64,000 nt of DNA from Larix kaempferi (GCA_027924585.1 BSBM01000320.1:496001-560000), one strand, 5' to 3'. Shown: positions 46,770-58,140, counted from the stretch's first letter. Program-made: numbers and translations. The notes: a model not told the origin generated them from the letters alone.

Positions 46770-47032
46770 CACTAGTACAAAATGAGAGATAAGTGACCAA
46801 GTGACCAAACAATTTCGTCACCACAGTTTTTTAAAGGGATAAATGACCGAAATTGAGAAATTTTAAGTGAGCTAACTAAAAATGACCAAGATAAATGACC
46901 AATTTGGTCATGGGATAAGAACTAAACTAAAAATGACCAATATAAATTACCAATTCGGTCACGGTATAAGAACTCAACTAAAAATGACCACATAACAATT
47001 GGTCATTTATTTAGTCATTTTTAGTTGTGTTA
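46770..47032. repeat. Left terminal inverted repeat and subterminal repeats
   Basis: The terminal 31 bp are followed by at least five AAAATGACCA/AAATGACCA motifs and, at about 47,000-47,030, inverted copies (TGGTCATTTAT, TAGTCATTTTTAG). Confidence 0.75.
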
Positions 47033-49560
47033 CTCTGACAATGGAAAATTACAATTTTGACAATGAATTTGTACATTTTACTAAATTTTAACACTGTAGC
47101 TCTGAATCCATCTATAGTGTTAAGATTTAGTAAATTGTAACATTGTAGATGGATTCAAAGACACGAGCTAGTGTCAAAACATGAAACAATAGGGGAACCT
47201 ACTGAACTATTTTGCAAGATCATTTCATCTGTACTGTCACATCCAGTTCGATGTGCTTATCATGTCCATATATTATTTCACCATTTTTGCTTTCATATTA
47301 TCCCTTTGACAGATCTTCCAAGTTGCATCATCATGTGTATCATCATAGTGTGGTTGAGTCGAGTCATGTAGATTTGTTGCTTTCCTTGTCATGTCATGAA
47401 GTTGGTGTCATTGTGTTTGGCTCGTCATATTGGTCACATTTATATTTTGTTTGAACAAAACCATCGTCATTTGGCTCTCTCGACAGTCTTTTAAAGTTTC
47501 GGCAAGTTCATGTATTTTGCGTCATGTTAGCTAAAAATTGTCAATTTCACAACCTCCATTAATTCTCCATATGCATCCATTCATCACGGTTCTCCTCACG
47601 CCCGAGTTTGGAAATTTCTAAAGTTCCCCTCGGGTCTCTCCCCTAAAAATCGTCAATATCCTCCATTTTGAAATTTAAAAAAAATCCTCCCTTTTTGTAA
47701 AATTACAAGACTAATATATCAATTTATTATTATTTATTATTTAATTTTGTTTATTTATCATATGTAATTTTATTAAGATGTAAATATATGAAACGTTATT
47801 CTTAATATATTTAAGACAAGGATTTTTAATTTTGATTATTATGGATTTTTTAAGAGTTTTAATATATTTACTATGAGGATTTTTAACTTTGATTATTATG
47901 GATTTTTTAAGAGTTTTATTAATTAAGATATTGATTTAACAATTTTATTATAATATTATTTATTATTAATAATATGTTAATAAATCAATTTATTTGATCA
48001 GTTTTATAGGTTAGTATTATAGGTTTATTAAAACAATCTTATTCTTTAATATATTATTATAATGTTTTAATTTTAATTATTAATTATTTTTAGGATCTTT
48101 GATTTTGGCCCTAAATTTTGAGATGTAAGCAGAATGGGGTTCCAACTGTGGAAATCTAATGGGGGAGGATGTCTTTGCATTAGTCAACTTTCAATAAATT
48201 GTTCGAGGACCAGGATTTTGCAAGAATGGATTCCTCTAGCTGTGTTGTGTTCTACTTCATCACATTGTGTTAAAAAAGGGAGCTTTCTGCATTCTTCGGT
48301 TGGTTACCACCACGGGGGCTTTACTAGAAGGCAATATAATATCACGTTCATTCATATTGGGGTATTGAATAATCATGAAAATCTAAAAATTATATTACTT
48401 ATATATTAAGGGGCAAAAGGTTTTTTAATTTAATGTAGCAATACAAAAATACTTTGGGGTCTTTTTTATATGGGCGTGCTGACAAATATCCGCCAAATGG
48501 AAATGGAGGGATCACGACCGGATGAGAAATCGGGTTGAGGCAAGCCTCGGGATTACCAGTATGCAGGGAAATCGCGTCTTGAGGAATGCTTGAGGCCAGG
48601 GGTTTCATGGTGAAGAGGGTTTCCAGTCGAGAGATAGTGGTCATTGACAACCAGTTGTTACCAATAACACTCAACCAGTTGTTACCAATATCCTTGGGTG
48701 GCTCTAAGCCCTTCAGGGCTTGTTATAGGCCCTCGATAGGCCTTGGGGGCTTGAATACCCAACCACTCGTGCCTATTACAGGCCTTGGGAGGTTTAGTCA
48801 GCCTCCTAGAGCTTGTTACGAGCCCTGGGGCTTGGATACCTAGCCCAAAACATGATTAGTTAATGATTGGGGAACTGCAACATGAAATCTAAATGTTGTA
48901 CTATGTGCATTGACTCTAGTGACATACAAGAAGTGATCTCCTATCTCTTCATTAGACCATTAGATGTTTCAAATCATAATGATATGTGGTTGATTAATTG
49001 CATTGTGGGTAAAGTAATGTGCATCCACAATATACATCGAAAGAAGCAAGGTGCATTGTAGAATGCATGTGGGGTCATAAGAGGGGTATCATATCAATAT
49101 TATAGGTAGAAATATAAAGGGGTATAAAAAATGTTAATGAAAAAATTGATACATACAATATCTAGTGAAAATAGGGGTTTTTTTCAATTGGGAGGGGGTT
49201 AAAAAAACGATTTTGGAAGGTATTTTCCAATATTGAGTGAAATTAGGGGTATTGTTTCATATGCCACGAACGAACATGCTAGGATAGCAGTTTATTGAGT
49301 GAAGCCCCCATGGTTACCACGGATTTGGTAATCCCCACAATTTACGGGCACACATTCTCATTTTGCAACTATTTGTTGTAGATTTGATTATTGGAAATAT
49401 TGTTTTGGGTTTTTTGGATTCACATTTAAATTGAGTTTTGAATATTTTGTTCAGATCTGATTCAAGGTCTTAAGCATTCAAATATTGAAGGGTTTTGAAT
49501 ATTTTCTTGAGATCAATTGATTCAAGGTCTTAAGCATTCAAATATTGGAAACCCTAGAAA
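47033..49560. other. Interior of the CACTA-like element, no gene recognised
   Basis: Very AT-rich at 47,660-48,110, including a tandem duplication of about 50 bp (AGGATTTTTAA(T/C)TTTGATTATT..., at 47,819 and 47,876). A GC-richer tract at 48,690-48,850 repeats GGCTTGTTATAGGCC-like words three or four times. Direct repeats of about 60 bp (TTTTGAATATTTT...GATTCAAGGTCTTAAGC) lie at 49,434 and 49,494. Confidence 0.45.
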
Positions 49561-49584
49561 CCCTAGTTATTTTTGTGAGAAAGA

Positions 49585-49857
49585 ATGGCAGTGGAATCGA
49601 TAGTTTTGGGGTATGCCAGAGGTATGTTCTGGACTCTGCCCATCATAGCCATGAAGAAGCAGAACAACAAATCCACTTTGGCGAAGACATTTGGATTCTC
49701 CACTGCTTATAAACTAATCGAAGAGAACTTGGGCACCATTAGAAAAATCACCAAACTGAGCCTCCCAAAGGACCTTCATTCATCCATGGGACTTACCCAC
49801 GTCGTTTATATCGATCTACCTTCTTCCCTTGTGTATCTAGGTAGGGGCAGCTACTAA
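49585..49857 (+). CDS. Small ORF of unknown function behind a telo-box-like leader
   Basis: 90 codons starting [16 protein letters not shown] and ending [12 protein letters not shown] do not recognise the family. The leader 49,549-49,568 contains AAACCCTAGAAACCCTAG, two telo-box motifs common just upstream of plant translation- and growth-related genes, and the base composition here is higher in G/C than around it. This suggests the 5' end of a plant gene captured by the transposon, or a short degenerate exon. No downstream exon could be assigned. Confidence 0.4.
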   Translation: MAVESIVLGYARGMFWTLPIIAMKKQNNKSTLAKTFGFSTAYKLIEENLGTIRKITKLSLPKDLHSSMGLTHVVYIDLPSSLVYLGRGSY

Positions 49858-51337
49858 GGGTCTGCTTTCCTGCATTTGGAATCTCTCCAGGATCTTTTCC
49901 TTCCATTTCCACTTTGTGTTGTTCTTTGGTTAAATGCAAACATTCTTATCTTAAATATTCAAACTTCTCTTGTACCTGGTGTGCACTTATTTGATGTGCT
50001 CCACAACGTCTCTCTTTTAGCATCTCTTCTTCATGTGGATTATTTGAAGGAGCAATTGACGTTGAGGGGAAATAACTGGAAAAATAGTGGTTCACATTGG
50101 TAGGAAATGACAGGGAATGGGATACGCCAGGAAAGTGAGGAAGTCACATGAAATAGGAAGGAAAAATTATTCATCATCCTCCATCCGAGATTTCTTTTTT
50201 TTCTAATGTCCAGTTTGGGTTAGGGTATCTTCACTAGCGAAACATTGCTAGGCTAGTTTAAAGTTAACTTTAGGTTAGCTTTTTTGAAGGACAAATAGAA
50301 AGAAAAAAAACATAAAAGCAGTGTTTTGGGGTTGAAACCTACCAGACACTTCTGTCGAATTTGCTTGAGAGGTTTTGAGACAGCGGAAAACTGATGAGCA
50401 GTTTTAGAGTCCTGGAAATGCTGCGGAGGGAGTTTCAAAGTCGGTGATGGTTTCTAGTAAAGGAAACCTGTCTTGGCTTTCAGAATGAGTTTCTGGGATT
50501 CATAGTCCTCTTTATGGTTTATTTTATCTTTAATCATCAACAAATTTTCTAACCTAAAAATGGAAATATATTGTTGAAATTCTATGATTAAACAATCACT
50601 AATTACTAATGACTATTAACATATGCCTATGGATGGAGATTCCACTCCCAAAGGATGTTTATTACTGCTGATACTTAGCAGTTATTCTTTGTCTGTGTAA
50701 AAATGTTTGATGGTGTTCATTTGTCATGTTTGATAGTTTCTAGAGACCACATCCACCTTGGTACCTATGAAGATGATTGTCAACCATGTTTTAACTAACA
50801 ATTATTGTTCACATTGCCAGTTCTACAATTTTCTCTATAAGATCAGATAATCACATCCAATAGCCAAAAATTAAAACAAGCATATTGCAAGAACTTAACA
50901 CCATGTGGCTCTTGTTTGTTGGGTGATTTGGTTATTATTTTGTTCTTTATGAGTTTGAAATCACCTGTTGATTCAACTTTTTCCAAGTTGTTATCTTGCT
51001 TCTATATGTGTGCAGATTTAAAACAAACTAAATTGTATCAGTATGATTCTCTACATGCAATTCTCCAATGATACAAATGAGTGCAATTTACATGAATGTT
51101 TGGATGGATTAGGTGTCCTGATCAGACTGTCCTAGTTTTTCCAGCTTATTGTGATTATGGCTTGGTTACTGCTTATACTATATTGAATCACAGCTTATTG
51201 TTTTTTTGTTGCGGCTAATATATTTAACGGAGATGAAAAGAAATTCCAAGATCAGATTTAGTGGAACTGTTCAAATTATTAGTAAATTGTGCTTAAAAGA
51301 GATGCTGGAATGACATCAGTTAATGCCATGGATGCAG
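49858..51337. other. Intron-like non-coding DNA
   Basis: No ORF with recognisable similarity. T-rich, consistent with plant intron sequence. It separates the small ORF from the helicase exons. Confidence 0.35.
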
Positions 51338-51840
51338 GACTTGCCATCTGCTTATTTTATTATTGGATGAACTTGGTTTGGAGGCAGTGGCATTGCATTC
51401 TCTGAAATCACAATCTTCAAGGCTTGCTTCTCTTCAGCGTTTCAAATCTGGGAAGGTTCCAGTTCTGTTAGCAACTGATGTAGCAAGTCGTGGTCTTAAC
51501 ATCCCAACTGTTGATCTTGTCATCAATTATGATATGCCAAGGTGACATATGTGTTGCTTAATTGGGCATCATTTTGATGTTCTCTGCAGTGCACAATGTG
51601 GGGTGGGGTTGGGTGATGGCATATTGAACTCTCGTTTCAAGCCTTTATTTTGAGTTCTCTAATTTTATATGCATTCTAAAGGAAAACACAAATATGGGAA
51701 AACTGATGGACTTGTGTTTTATCTTATATTGATGTTAAAACATTTTCTCTTATTTCAAGTATCCTCGTGACTATGTTCATCGTGTAGGTCGTACATCGAG
51801 AGCTGGAAGGGGAGGACAAGCTGTGAGCACAGTGACTCAG
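51338..51840 (+). pseudogene. DEAD-box RNA helicase C-terminal exons (RH36/DBP8-like), fragment
   Basis: Exon A (about 51,338-51,541) encodes [40 protein letters not shown] and [10 protein letters not shown], helicase motifs Ib-V region of the DDX49/Dbp8/RH36 group. It ends at CCAAG|GTGACA. Exon B (51,760-51,840) encodes YPRDYVHRVGRTSRAGRGGQ (motif VI) and ends CAG|GTTTGT. Both are flanked by splice-like sites, so intron structure is kept and this is genomic capture, not a processed copy. Joining the two by GT-AG leaves a 1-base frame mismatch. The N-terminal helicase core (DEAD box) is not found nearby. Likely a captured, non-functional fragment. Confidence 0.8.
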
Positions 51841-53107
51841 GTTTGTATTCCAATATGATGATCGAGGCAGGATTTTTTGAGAAATAAAATTTCAAAAATA
51901 TATGAGCTTTGCATTCTTTTTTTCATTATTTTCACTCTTTTGGTTTTGACATGATTGTTAACTGCTTGGATTCAACCAATAAAACATGTCTAACTCTTTC
52001 AATGATTTGGGGATATGGAAAGATGTTTCAAAACTTGTGAGGTTTTTAATATTGCTTATATATACTAGGGAAAAAGGGAAAATCAAAATAAAGAAAATTA
52101 TATGAACATAAAAGTAGACTCTTATAGGGACACATGCCAAGATTGGGAACTTTTCCTATAAGACATATTCCGATATTAGAATATTTCCAATTGATCATTT
52201 CTCAAATATTATATTTCCAACTTGAAGGGGTTGCATTTTATACCACCAAGCTTTGGGAAACTCTGCATCCAATTTTGACCTACTCTTTACCTTTTGTTGC
52301 GTCCTTTGAGTAAATCTGCATCATATTTTTCAATTTGGTGGTGTAGTTCATAATTTTTTATCATTCTAAATCTGTTATTGTGAGTTGGATCTGTAAAAGT
52401 TATTGAGAAACTAATCTTTGTATTGTTTAATACAAAATAGTGATGCACAAGTGTGTGTGGAAAAGGGGCACCTGGAGCTGGAAGGGATGGAGACGGGACT
52501 AAAATTAAACGCATATTTCAATTTTTAACTGAATTTGATGCTAAATGGCATTCACTGAGAGAATCTAGAATTAGAAATTTCAGTCTAGTGTACCTAGGAA
52601 AAGGGCTGCAGCACAAACATAAAAGGGCCAAAAGTAAACATTCTATGGTGGTTAGTGAGAAGCTAGTGCTTATGCTCATGCTTTTGAATGCACACCAGCA
52701 CATGAAACAACAATTTAGGCTAGGTGCAAGTCCTGGGCAATTTTGGTGGAAAATATTACCCCCATTTGTAGCTGCTTTAGCCAAAGAGTGACCGAATTGA
52801 ATTGCGGTAATGGATAACCCGTAATGCCAAATCTGGGCATGTTATCTTCAAACATGATAAGAGTTTGTTCAATATTTGAAAATATATACATAGACCTAAA
52901 ATTATACACCCGTTCTATCTTTTCTAAGAGAACATAGGCTTTAATACAAACTTACAGGTACTATAGAAGATATACCCATATGATGGCTTATTATCTGTGA
53001 TGTCTAATATTATGCTATTCTGCAGCTCTAACATCATATATTACATATACCTGGCACCAACCATACAACAAAACTTGCATTCAGAAAAGAAAATGTCTAT
53101 AACAAAC
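51841..53107. other. Non-coding, one modest ORF not interpretable
   Basis: Intron-like AT-rich DNA. An open stretch at 52,453-52,791 (plus) has no recognisable domain and I do not annotate it as a gene. Confidence 0.35.
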
Positions 53108-53238
53108 CTGAATCATATTAAGTGATTCGGTAGAGAAGCAACTCCCATGATCCTTTGCCAAGTTTGCAAGAGCCCAACATGTTGCACATTGTACTGATGC
53201 ATCTAGCAAAATATATTTCTCGCTAATCATTGCTTCAC
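53108..53238 (-). pseudogene. ARM/HEAT-type repeat exon, captured fragment
   Basis: On the minus strand an acceptor-like TTGTTCAG precedes 131 bp that encode EAMISEKYILLDASVQCATC then WALANLAKDHG and end NMIQ, followed by GTTTGT, a donor. The VQCATCWALANLA stretch is the second-helix signature of armadillo repeats. The host gene is not identified. Strand and family differ from the helicase fragment 1.3 kb away, so the two come from different genes. Confidence 0.5.
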
Positions 53239-54640
53239 CTGAACAATCTTTCAAGAAACAGAACATTCTCTATTTGAATCCTGAAAACAAATCATTAAAA
53301 GCAAAGACCAACCAGGAATACAATATACCCAACGTACTGATTGAAAAAATAATTACCAGAAGAGACCTGGTTTCCCCTACTATATTAGAGAGTGCCACTG
53401 AAGCATTTTTTATTTATTTCCAGACCAGGTTCCTTGTAGATCTCCACTCCATCACAAATCATGTGAAAACTATAAATTTATTCATCCCTCCACCCGAATG
53501 CAAATCCCATAGTCGGCAAAACAACCTCAATAGCTCCTTCATTAATGAGCTCCTTACGCCAATTTGAATCACTATCTTCCATGTAGCCAATCACTATGAA
53601 AACATGAGCTTGTCAACCAATTTAAATCCATCTTTTGGTGTCAACCATGCAAATGAGGCAGAGATGAATTACTTTACACCAATTGAAAATAATGGTAACC
53701 TTATCTTACAGGATTGTGTAGAGAATTTCTAAGCCAGGCACCAATGTCTATTACCACCATAACTGGTTTTATGAGATTCTTTTATCTTCTGCTATGAAAC
53801 TGAAAAACTTTGCTTATGTTATGTCTCCAACCAATGCAGTATTATGTATTTCCAACCAACACAATATTACAATAGAGTTTCTAAGCACGGTGAAAACCAA
53901 ATTGCTTTCAAGATTATGATTCTTTCTAAAGTGATTAGTCCTAGTTGTGGCCACAGTTGTGATCTAGATTGGCAGAAGCTTCACTGTACTGGCTTCCAAG
54001 CTCCCTTTCTACTCAGTAATTCCGCCCAATCTAGTCATTTTATGACATTTTTTAAGTTTGTATATATGTTCTGTATCTTTATTTTCAAGAGCATATCTGG
54101 TGCTTCCTATGCCTTTCAACTAAATTTATTTCCTGCTTCTTCCTACATTCCCTTGGGGGCCTTTGGTAAAGCATTATTACCTTAGCCATGTTTCCACAAG
54201 CATTTTCTTAAAGTCAAGTCCCAGGGTTCGATTTTGCTTCTCAGGTTTGAAAATGTCATCATTTTTCTGAGGCTTTATTATAATTCTATTACTTCATATC
54301 CCGGGTCTTCATTAAGCCTAATTTTTCCACTCGCATTTTCAAAATTCATATTGCAGTGTTCATTGCTTGAGGTTCGAAATGTCATTGTTTTTTAGGCTAG
54401 CTTTTATTTAGTTTTCTTATTTACGTATCCTTGGTTTGATTATATCATTATCATCATATGTGCTGAGTTTCCACTCGCATTGTCAAAATTCATGTCCCAT
54501 GGTTCAGTTTTGCGTCTCAGGTCGGAAAATTTCTTCATTTTTTCTGAGGCCATCTTAGTATCTTTCTATTATTTTCATAACCTAAGGCTTTATTAAAGAA
54601 TTGTTACCTGAGCTAACTTTCCTTGGCATTTTCTAAATTC
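53239..54640. other. Non-coding DNA, no gene seen
   Basis: Short open frames only. Repeated phrases such as AGGTTTGAAAATGTCATCATT near 54,240, 54,370 and 54,520 suggest a diverged tandem unit of about 140 bp. Confidence 0.35.
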
Positions 54641-54649
54641 ACATTTCAG

Positions 54650-54790
54650 GGTCTTATAGTGGTTAAGTGTACAAGTTAATTCCTTCTTGCAGGTTACAGG
54701 TTCAAATCTAGAGGGTAGGGTGTGTACATTACCGTGAGAATTTAAATTGTTGTGTGGAGGGGCTCCCTTATCCCACAAACTCTACACAGT
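54650..54790 (+). repeat. tRNA-derived SINE-like repeat
   Basis: Box A-like TTATAGTGGTTAAG at about 54,655 and box B-like AGGTTCAAATCT at about 54,698, followed by about 80 bp ending CCCACAAACTCTACAC. The arrangement matches plant tRNA-derived SINE heads. No poly(A) or target duplication was confirmed. Confidence 0.5.
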
Positions 54791-56890
54791 ATTCAATGTT
54801 TGTCAAAATTCCATGGACCCTTAGTGAGATGATTCCTTAGATAGTTTTCCTTGGCAAGTTCAGGTTGATCTGTGGCTGCATGTTCATATTCCATTGAAGG
54901 CGGGTGGTCAGTTACTCTTAAAACATTAAAAACGGTTTATTCCACATTTGTTTGAATGAGAGTTTATGATCCCATTGGAAAATGTTTGATTGAAATATGC
55001 GTCAGATTGTGATGCCCATTTTCTTTTCTAAAAGACTCAGCAAAATATAATGTAAAGTGTTGTAATGCTCCAGACTGTGATTCTCTTTTTCTTTTCTTAA
55101 AGTTTAATAAGTTGTGTCACACATTATTTGCAAGTTGTGTGGTAGGTAGGACATTAAATATGTGACCTGTTTTTTCTAGTTTTATCAGATGTGGGCTATG
55201 CAAGTGCATGTGATTTGTGCCTGCTTGTCAGAGCTTTCTGTAAATCCAATTTCTCTACCCACAGGGTTAGAATGATCTCCAGGAACCAACTAAAACAAGT
55301 GGGCAGAAGGCAATATGAGAGATTATATAATCCTAGGAAGATAGGTTGAGCTTGGGCTGTCAGGCGTGGCAAAGGAACCTTCTGCATTCAGTTAAGAGAT
55401 GTCTACCTTTGGGAACTTTCCTTTGGAAAGAACTTCTGTGGTGTGGTTACACTAGTCCCCTGCATGCCCCCTGGCAAAGTACTGATTCTCTCAATGGCTC
55501 TACCATTCTGGTATTATCAGGAGACTGATCGATCGATTTAAGAGGATTGTCCTTGCAAATTGGGTTATGTACAAATTCATTGAGGTGAAGTGCAACATGA
55601 GGTACACTTTGAATTCGAAGGGCTTCACTATTAAGCCATTGTCCTTTTTCTTAAGGACATATTCCCATGTTCTCACATCAGTCCTCGGGATCTATAAATA
55701 CCCTGGCTTGGATGAAGCTACCCTATTTATCTAAATTACAAGAAGTTTTGACTAAATTTAATTTAGATATTAAAGTTCACTGAAAGTCAAATTTTGATTA
55801 AGATAAGGAGAAGGCAAGAACACAACAGAGGAAAAATAACTTAAAAGAAGGAAAAAAAACAAGAAAATGATTGGGAGGTGCCAACCCAATGAGATAGGGA
55901 ACAATGAAGCTTAAGGAGGAGGTTCCCTTGATGAAAACCTATTGCTTGGGAGAGGTGTTTCTAGCATTCATGGCCGCAAAGAGATGCGTGATGAGCATAA
56001 GGCCATAACAGTTATTAGGTCTCCAATGCCTCACAAGTCAGTCTATCACGTGAGCTTGGAAGTTGGCTATGGAGCCTCTTTACACTAGTTGTGACGTTGA
56101 TGAGAGAAAACTCCACGTTGACGAGTGGGACCCTCATGTTGCAAGGTAATTGGAATATGGTGTACCTTGGGGCCAAATGTATCCACCATTTCACTAGTTA
56201 TACAAATTTGAGTAGTGTTAAAGTTTTGGAGAAAGCGGTTCTCTAGGCTCGAATCGTGTGGACCGAAGGTAGGCTATGTAGATCTAAGTACAAATACTCT
56301 TATTTATGTTTCCCTTGGGAAGATCAGGGGCATTCACTAGAAAGCCATGTGGAGGTAGTGTGTCAATATCAAGGTCAATGAGGTAAAATGAAGAGGCTTT
56401 CACATACTGACATGAATCAATCCCAAGCTCTACTTGCTCCATAGAAAAGTCGAGAGCAAGATATAAATATCTAAGAAAACCACTGTATAAGTTGCTCATC
56501 CATCTAAGCCTATGTATCACTGCCACCACATAAAAAATCATTGAAACAATGAGTGACATTGTACTAAATTGTGAAATGTTTTTTATGAAACAATGATTTC
56601 TGGAATATATTTGAAAACAAAACTACATTACAACTTAAAACATTAGAATAATATAAAAAATTGACCAATACATTTTTAAACCATGATTTAGTGAATCAAA
56701 CAAAATACCCATACCCTTGAAAACAACTCAAATTCAAATCCCAACTCACATATTTTTTTTTTAATATATTTATATATAAAAATAAATTTGACATAGTGAT
56801 CCCTACACATATATAAAAATTTGACACCATACCCCATCCATATATATATTAATTTACTCATTTAATAACTGTACAAATTTGACACATCCC
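54791..56890. other. Non-coding DNA, no gene seen
   Basis: Short unrelated open frames (for example 55,346-55,528) without recognisable domains. Composition varies, with GC-richer parts near 55,330-55,530 and 55,900-56,280. Confidence 0.35.
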
Positions 56891-56891
56891 C

Positions 56892-56893
56892 CA

Positions 56894-56928
<35 letters not shown>

Positions 56929-56946
56929 TAGATATATATATATATG
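56892..56946. repeat. Compound microsatellite (CA)n(TA)n with GATA
   Basis: A CA run passes into TA, then TAGATA/GATATA repeats. Confidence 0.95.
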
Positions 56947-57427
56947 TACAAAAGAGCATAAACATGGACATTTAGAATTTTGACACTAGATATCCAAAGA
57001 AACACGCTGAAATGGATAAAAGTGTTGCTAAAAACAAGTGTACATTGTTTTTCACTATTTACCCCTTTGTTTATTATCCCTGTAACTCAATGAATTACAT
57101 CTTTTTCTTAAAAACTGTGACGTTATTATAATTATTTTGAATTCATTATTTTTAACTTTATTATGTTGTCACGTTATTTAAAAAAAATATTGACTTGACC
57201 ATTTGTTTATTTTATTATATATGCTTGGGTAGGCATGTTACCTTGAAAATATGAAAAATGAAATTTTTTTTGGCAAAAGAAGGTTATCATTAACATGACC
57301 ATTTTTTGTGACTATTGGGTAATCTTTGTTTCTTACCTAAGTATGTGACCATTTTTCAAAATTTGGCAAGATGGTGTTAATTACTGGAAAATTTATTCTC
57401 ATATCAATCCATAAGGAATTCTATTTA

Positions 57428-57499
57428 AGGGTGTTAGCTCAATGGTAAAGCACCTGCCTTATAGGCAGGAGGTTGGTGGTTTGATTCCTCCGTGCCCTA
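57428..57499 (+). tRNA. tRNA-like gene, anticodon UAU (Ile by code; may derive from a Val-UAC type)
   Basis: A full cloverleaf can be drawn. Acceptor AGGGTGT (57,428-57,434) pairs with GTGCCCT (57,492-57,498), three G-U pairs. D arm GCTC...AAGC has one mismatch. The anticodon stem CCTGC/GCAGG is perfect with loop CTTATAG (U33, A37). Five-base variable loop. T arm GGTGG/CCTCC has one mismatch, and loop TTTGATT replaces the usual TTCGATT. Discriminator A. No intron, whereas plant nuclear tRNA-Ile(UAU) genes normally have one. Body features (TAGCTCAATGGTA, CACCTGCCTTA) look bacterial or organellar. One C-to-T change would turn a UAC (Val) anticodon into UAU. Possibly a decaying organelle-derived copy. 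Confidence 0.6.
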
Positions 57500-57505
57500 T
57501 ATACA

Positions 57506-57880
57506 TTTTGAAACCACTAAAAAGAGATAAATGACTAAAAAAATGACCAAAATTTGCATATAAATGACTTCCAGTACAACATGAGAGATAAGTGACCAAA
57601 ATATGCATATAAATTACCACTTTTGAGTTGGCGATCGTTGGTAGAAAATTAGCGGTCATTTATCACGTGACAAAAAATGTGGTCATTAATTGGTGACAAT
57701 TAATGACCAAATATATGACCACAAGATAAGCTATAAATGACCAAGCTAAATATGACCACTTTTTTTGTCACGTGATAAATGACCGTTAATTTGCTACTAG
57801 TGGTCACCAACTAAAAAGTGGTCATTTATATGCGGATTTTGGTCTTTTTTTGGTCATTTATCTCTCATTTTGTACTAGTT
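57506..57880. repeat. Right terminal and subterminal repeats, including a long-arm foldback
   Basis: From about 57,572 to 57,880 the sequence is one large imperfect palindrome. The left arm starts CAGTACAACATGAGAGATAA, and the right arm reversed starts CTAGTACAAAATGAGAGAT. Both contain GGTCATTTATCACGTGACAA and GTTGG...TAG blocks. 57,506-57,570 holds another copy of the subterminal motif (GATAAATGAC, AAATGACCAAAATTTGCATA). This unit could itself be a short foldback MITE of the same family. Confidence 0.8.
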
Positions 57881-57915
57881 CTATATTGCTTCCCAGATTA
57901 TGTCCACATTGCTTC

Positions 57916-58065
57916 CTAGATTTTGTCCATATTGCCACACATTTCCTTCTTCAATAGCTCTTCTCCTTGAATGCGTACTTGGAGTTGGATTTCTTCACAT
58001 AGCTTTTGGTAAGTGAAAACCTCATTTTTCAAATCTGTTACTTGTTTCACCGATTCCTTAGCCAT
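57916..58065 (-). pseudogene. Gypsy gag N-terminal coiled coil
   Basis: ATG at 58,063-58,065 (minus) begins MAKESVKQVTDLKNEVFTYQ, followed by KLCEEIQLQ and GEELLKKEM, a heptad-like coiled coil typical of the start of this type of gypsy gag. A TAG at 57,916-57,918 ends it, and sequence up to the inserted terminus at 57,880 still looks coding. The continuation of gag is at 46,769 and below. Confidence 0.5.
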
Positions 58066-58140
58066 GGAAGCAGTACCCAGTGGCACCGAATCCTCCCCTT
58101 AATAATTTCATCGAAATGAGTGGGGCAAAGCGACACTATT

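Larger units (their letters stand above)
46770..57880. mobile_element. CACTA-like (En/Spm-type) DNA transposon, non-autonomous, carrying gene fragments
   Basis: The left end reads CACTAGTACAAAATGAGAG then ATAAGTGACCAA. The right end is its reverse complement (AACTAGTACAAAATGAGAG then ATAAATGACCAA), about 30 bp with three differences including the outermost base. The next 250-370 bp inside each end are packed with an AAAATGACCA motif in both orientations, the subterminal repeat pattern of CACTA elements. Both flanks belong to the gag of the same gypsy element. No transposase was recognised. The expected 3-bp target duplication is not visible. The right end may alternatively be a separate foldback element. 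Confidence 0.55.
34655..58140 (-). mobile_element. Ty3/gypsy (Tat-like) retrotransposon, split into three pieces
   Basis: Three minus-strand pieces, 57,881-58,140 (gag start), 43,248-46,769 (gag, protease, reverse transcriptase, RNase H) and 34,655-36,522 (RNase H end, integrase, second RNase H), form one gypsy polyprotein order when the two inserted elements are ignored. The copia insertion left a CTAAC duplication, and the gypsy reading frame is continuous across it. The DEGAS-type protease, YLDDL reverse transcriptase and second RNase H point to the Tat group of plant gypsy elements. LTRs were not located. Many frameshifts and stops are present. Confidence 0.75.

Noticed and set aside
52453-52791. 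112-codon ORF inside the CACTA-like segment
   Set aside because: No domain, repeat or leader supports coding. It lies in intron-like DNA between captured exons.
46767-57883. 3-bp target duplication around the CACTA-like element
   Set aside because: Left flank GAG and right flank CTA (or TCT if the last base is excluded) do not match, so I report no duplication.
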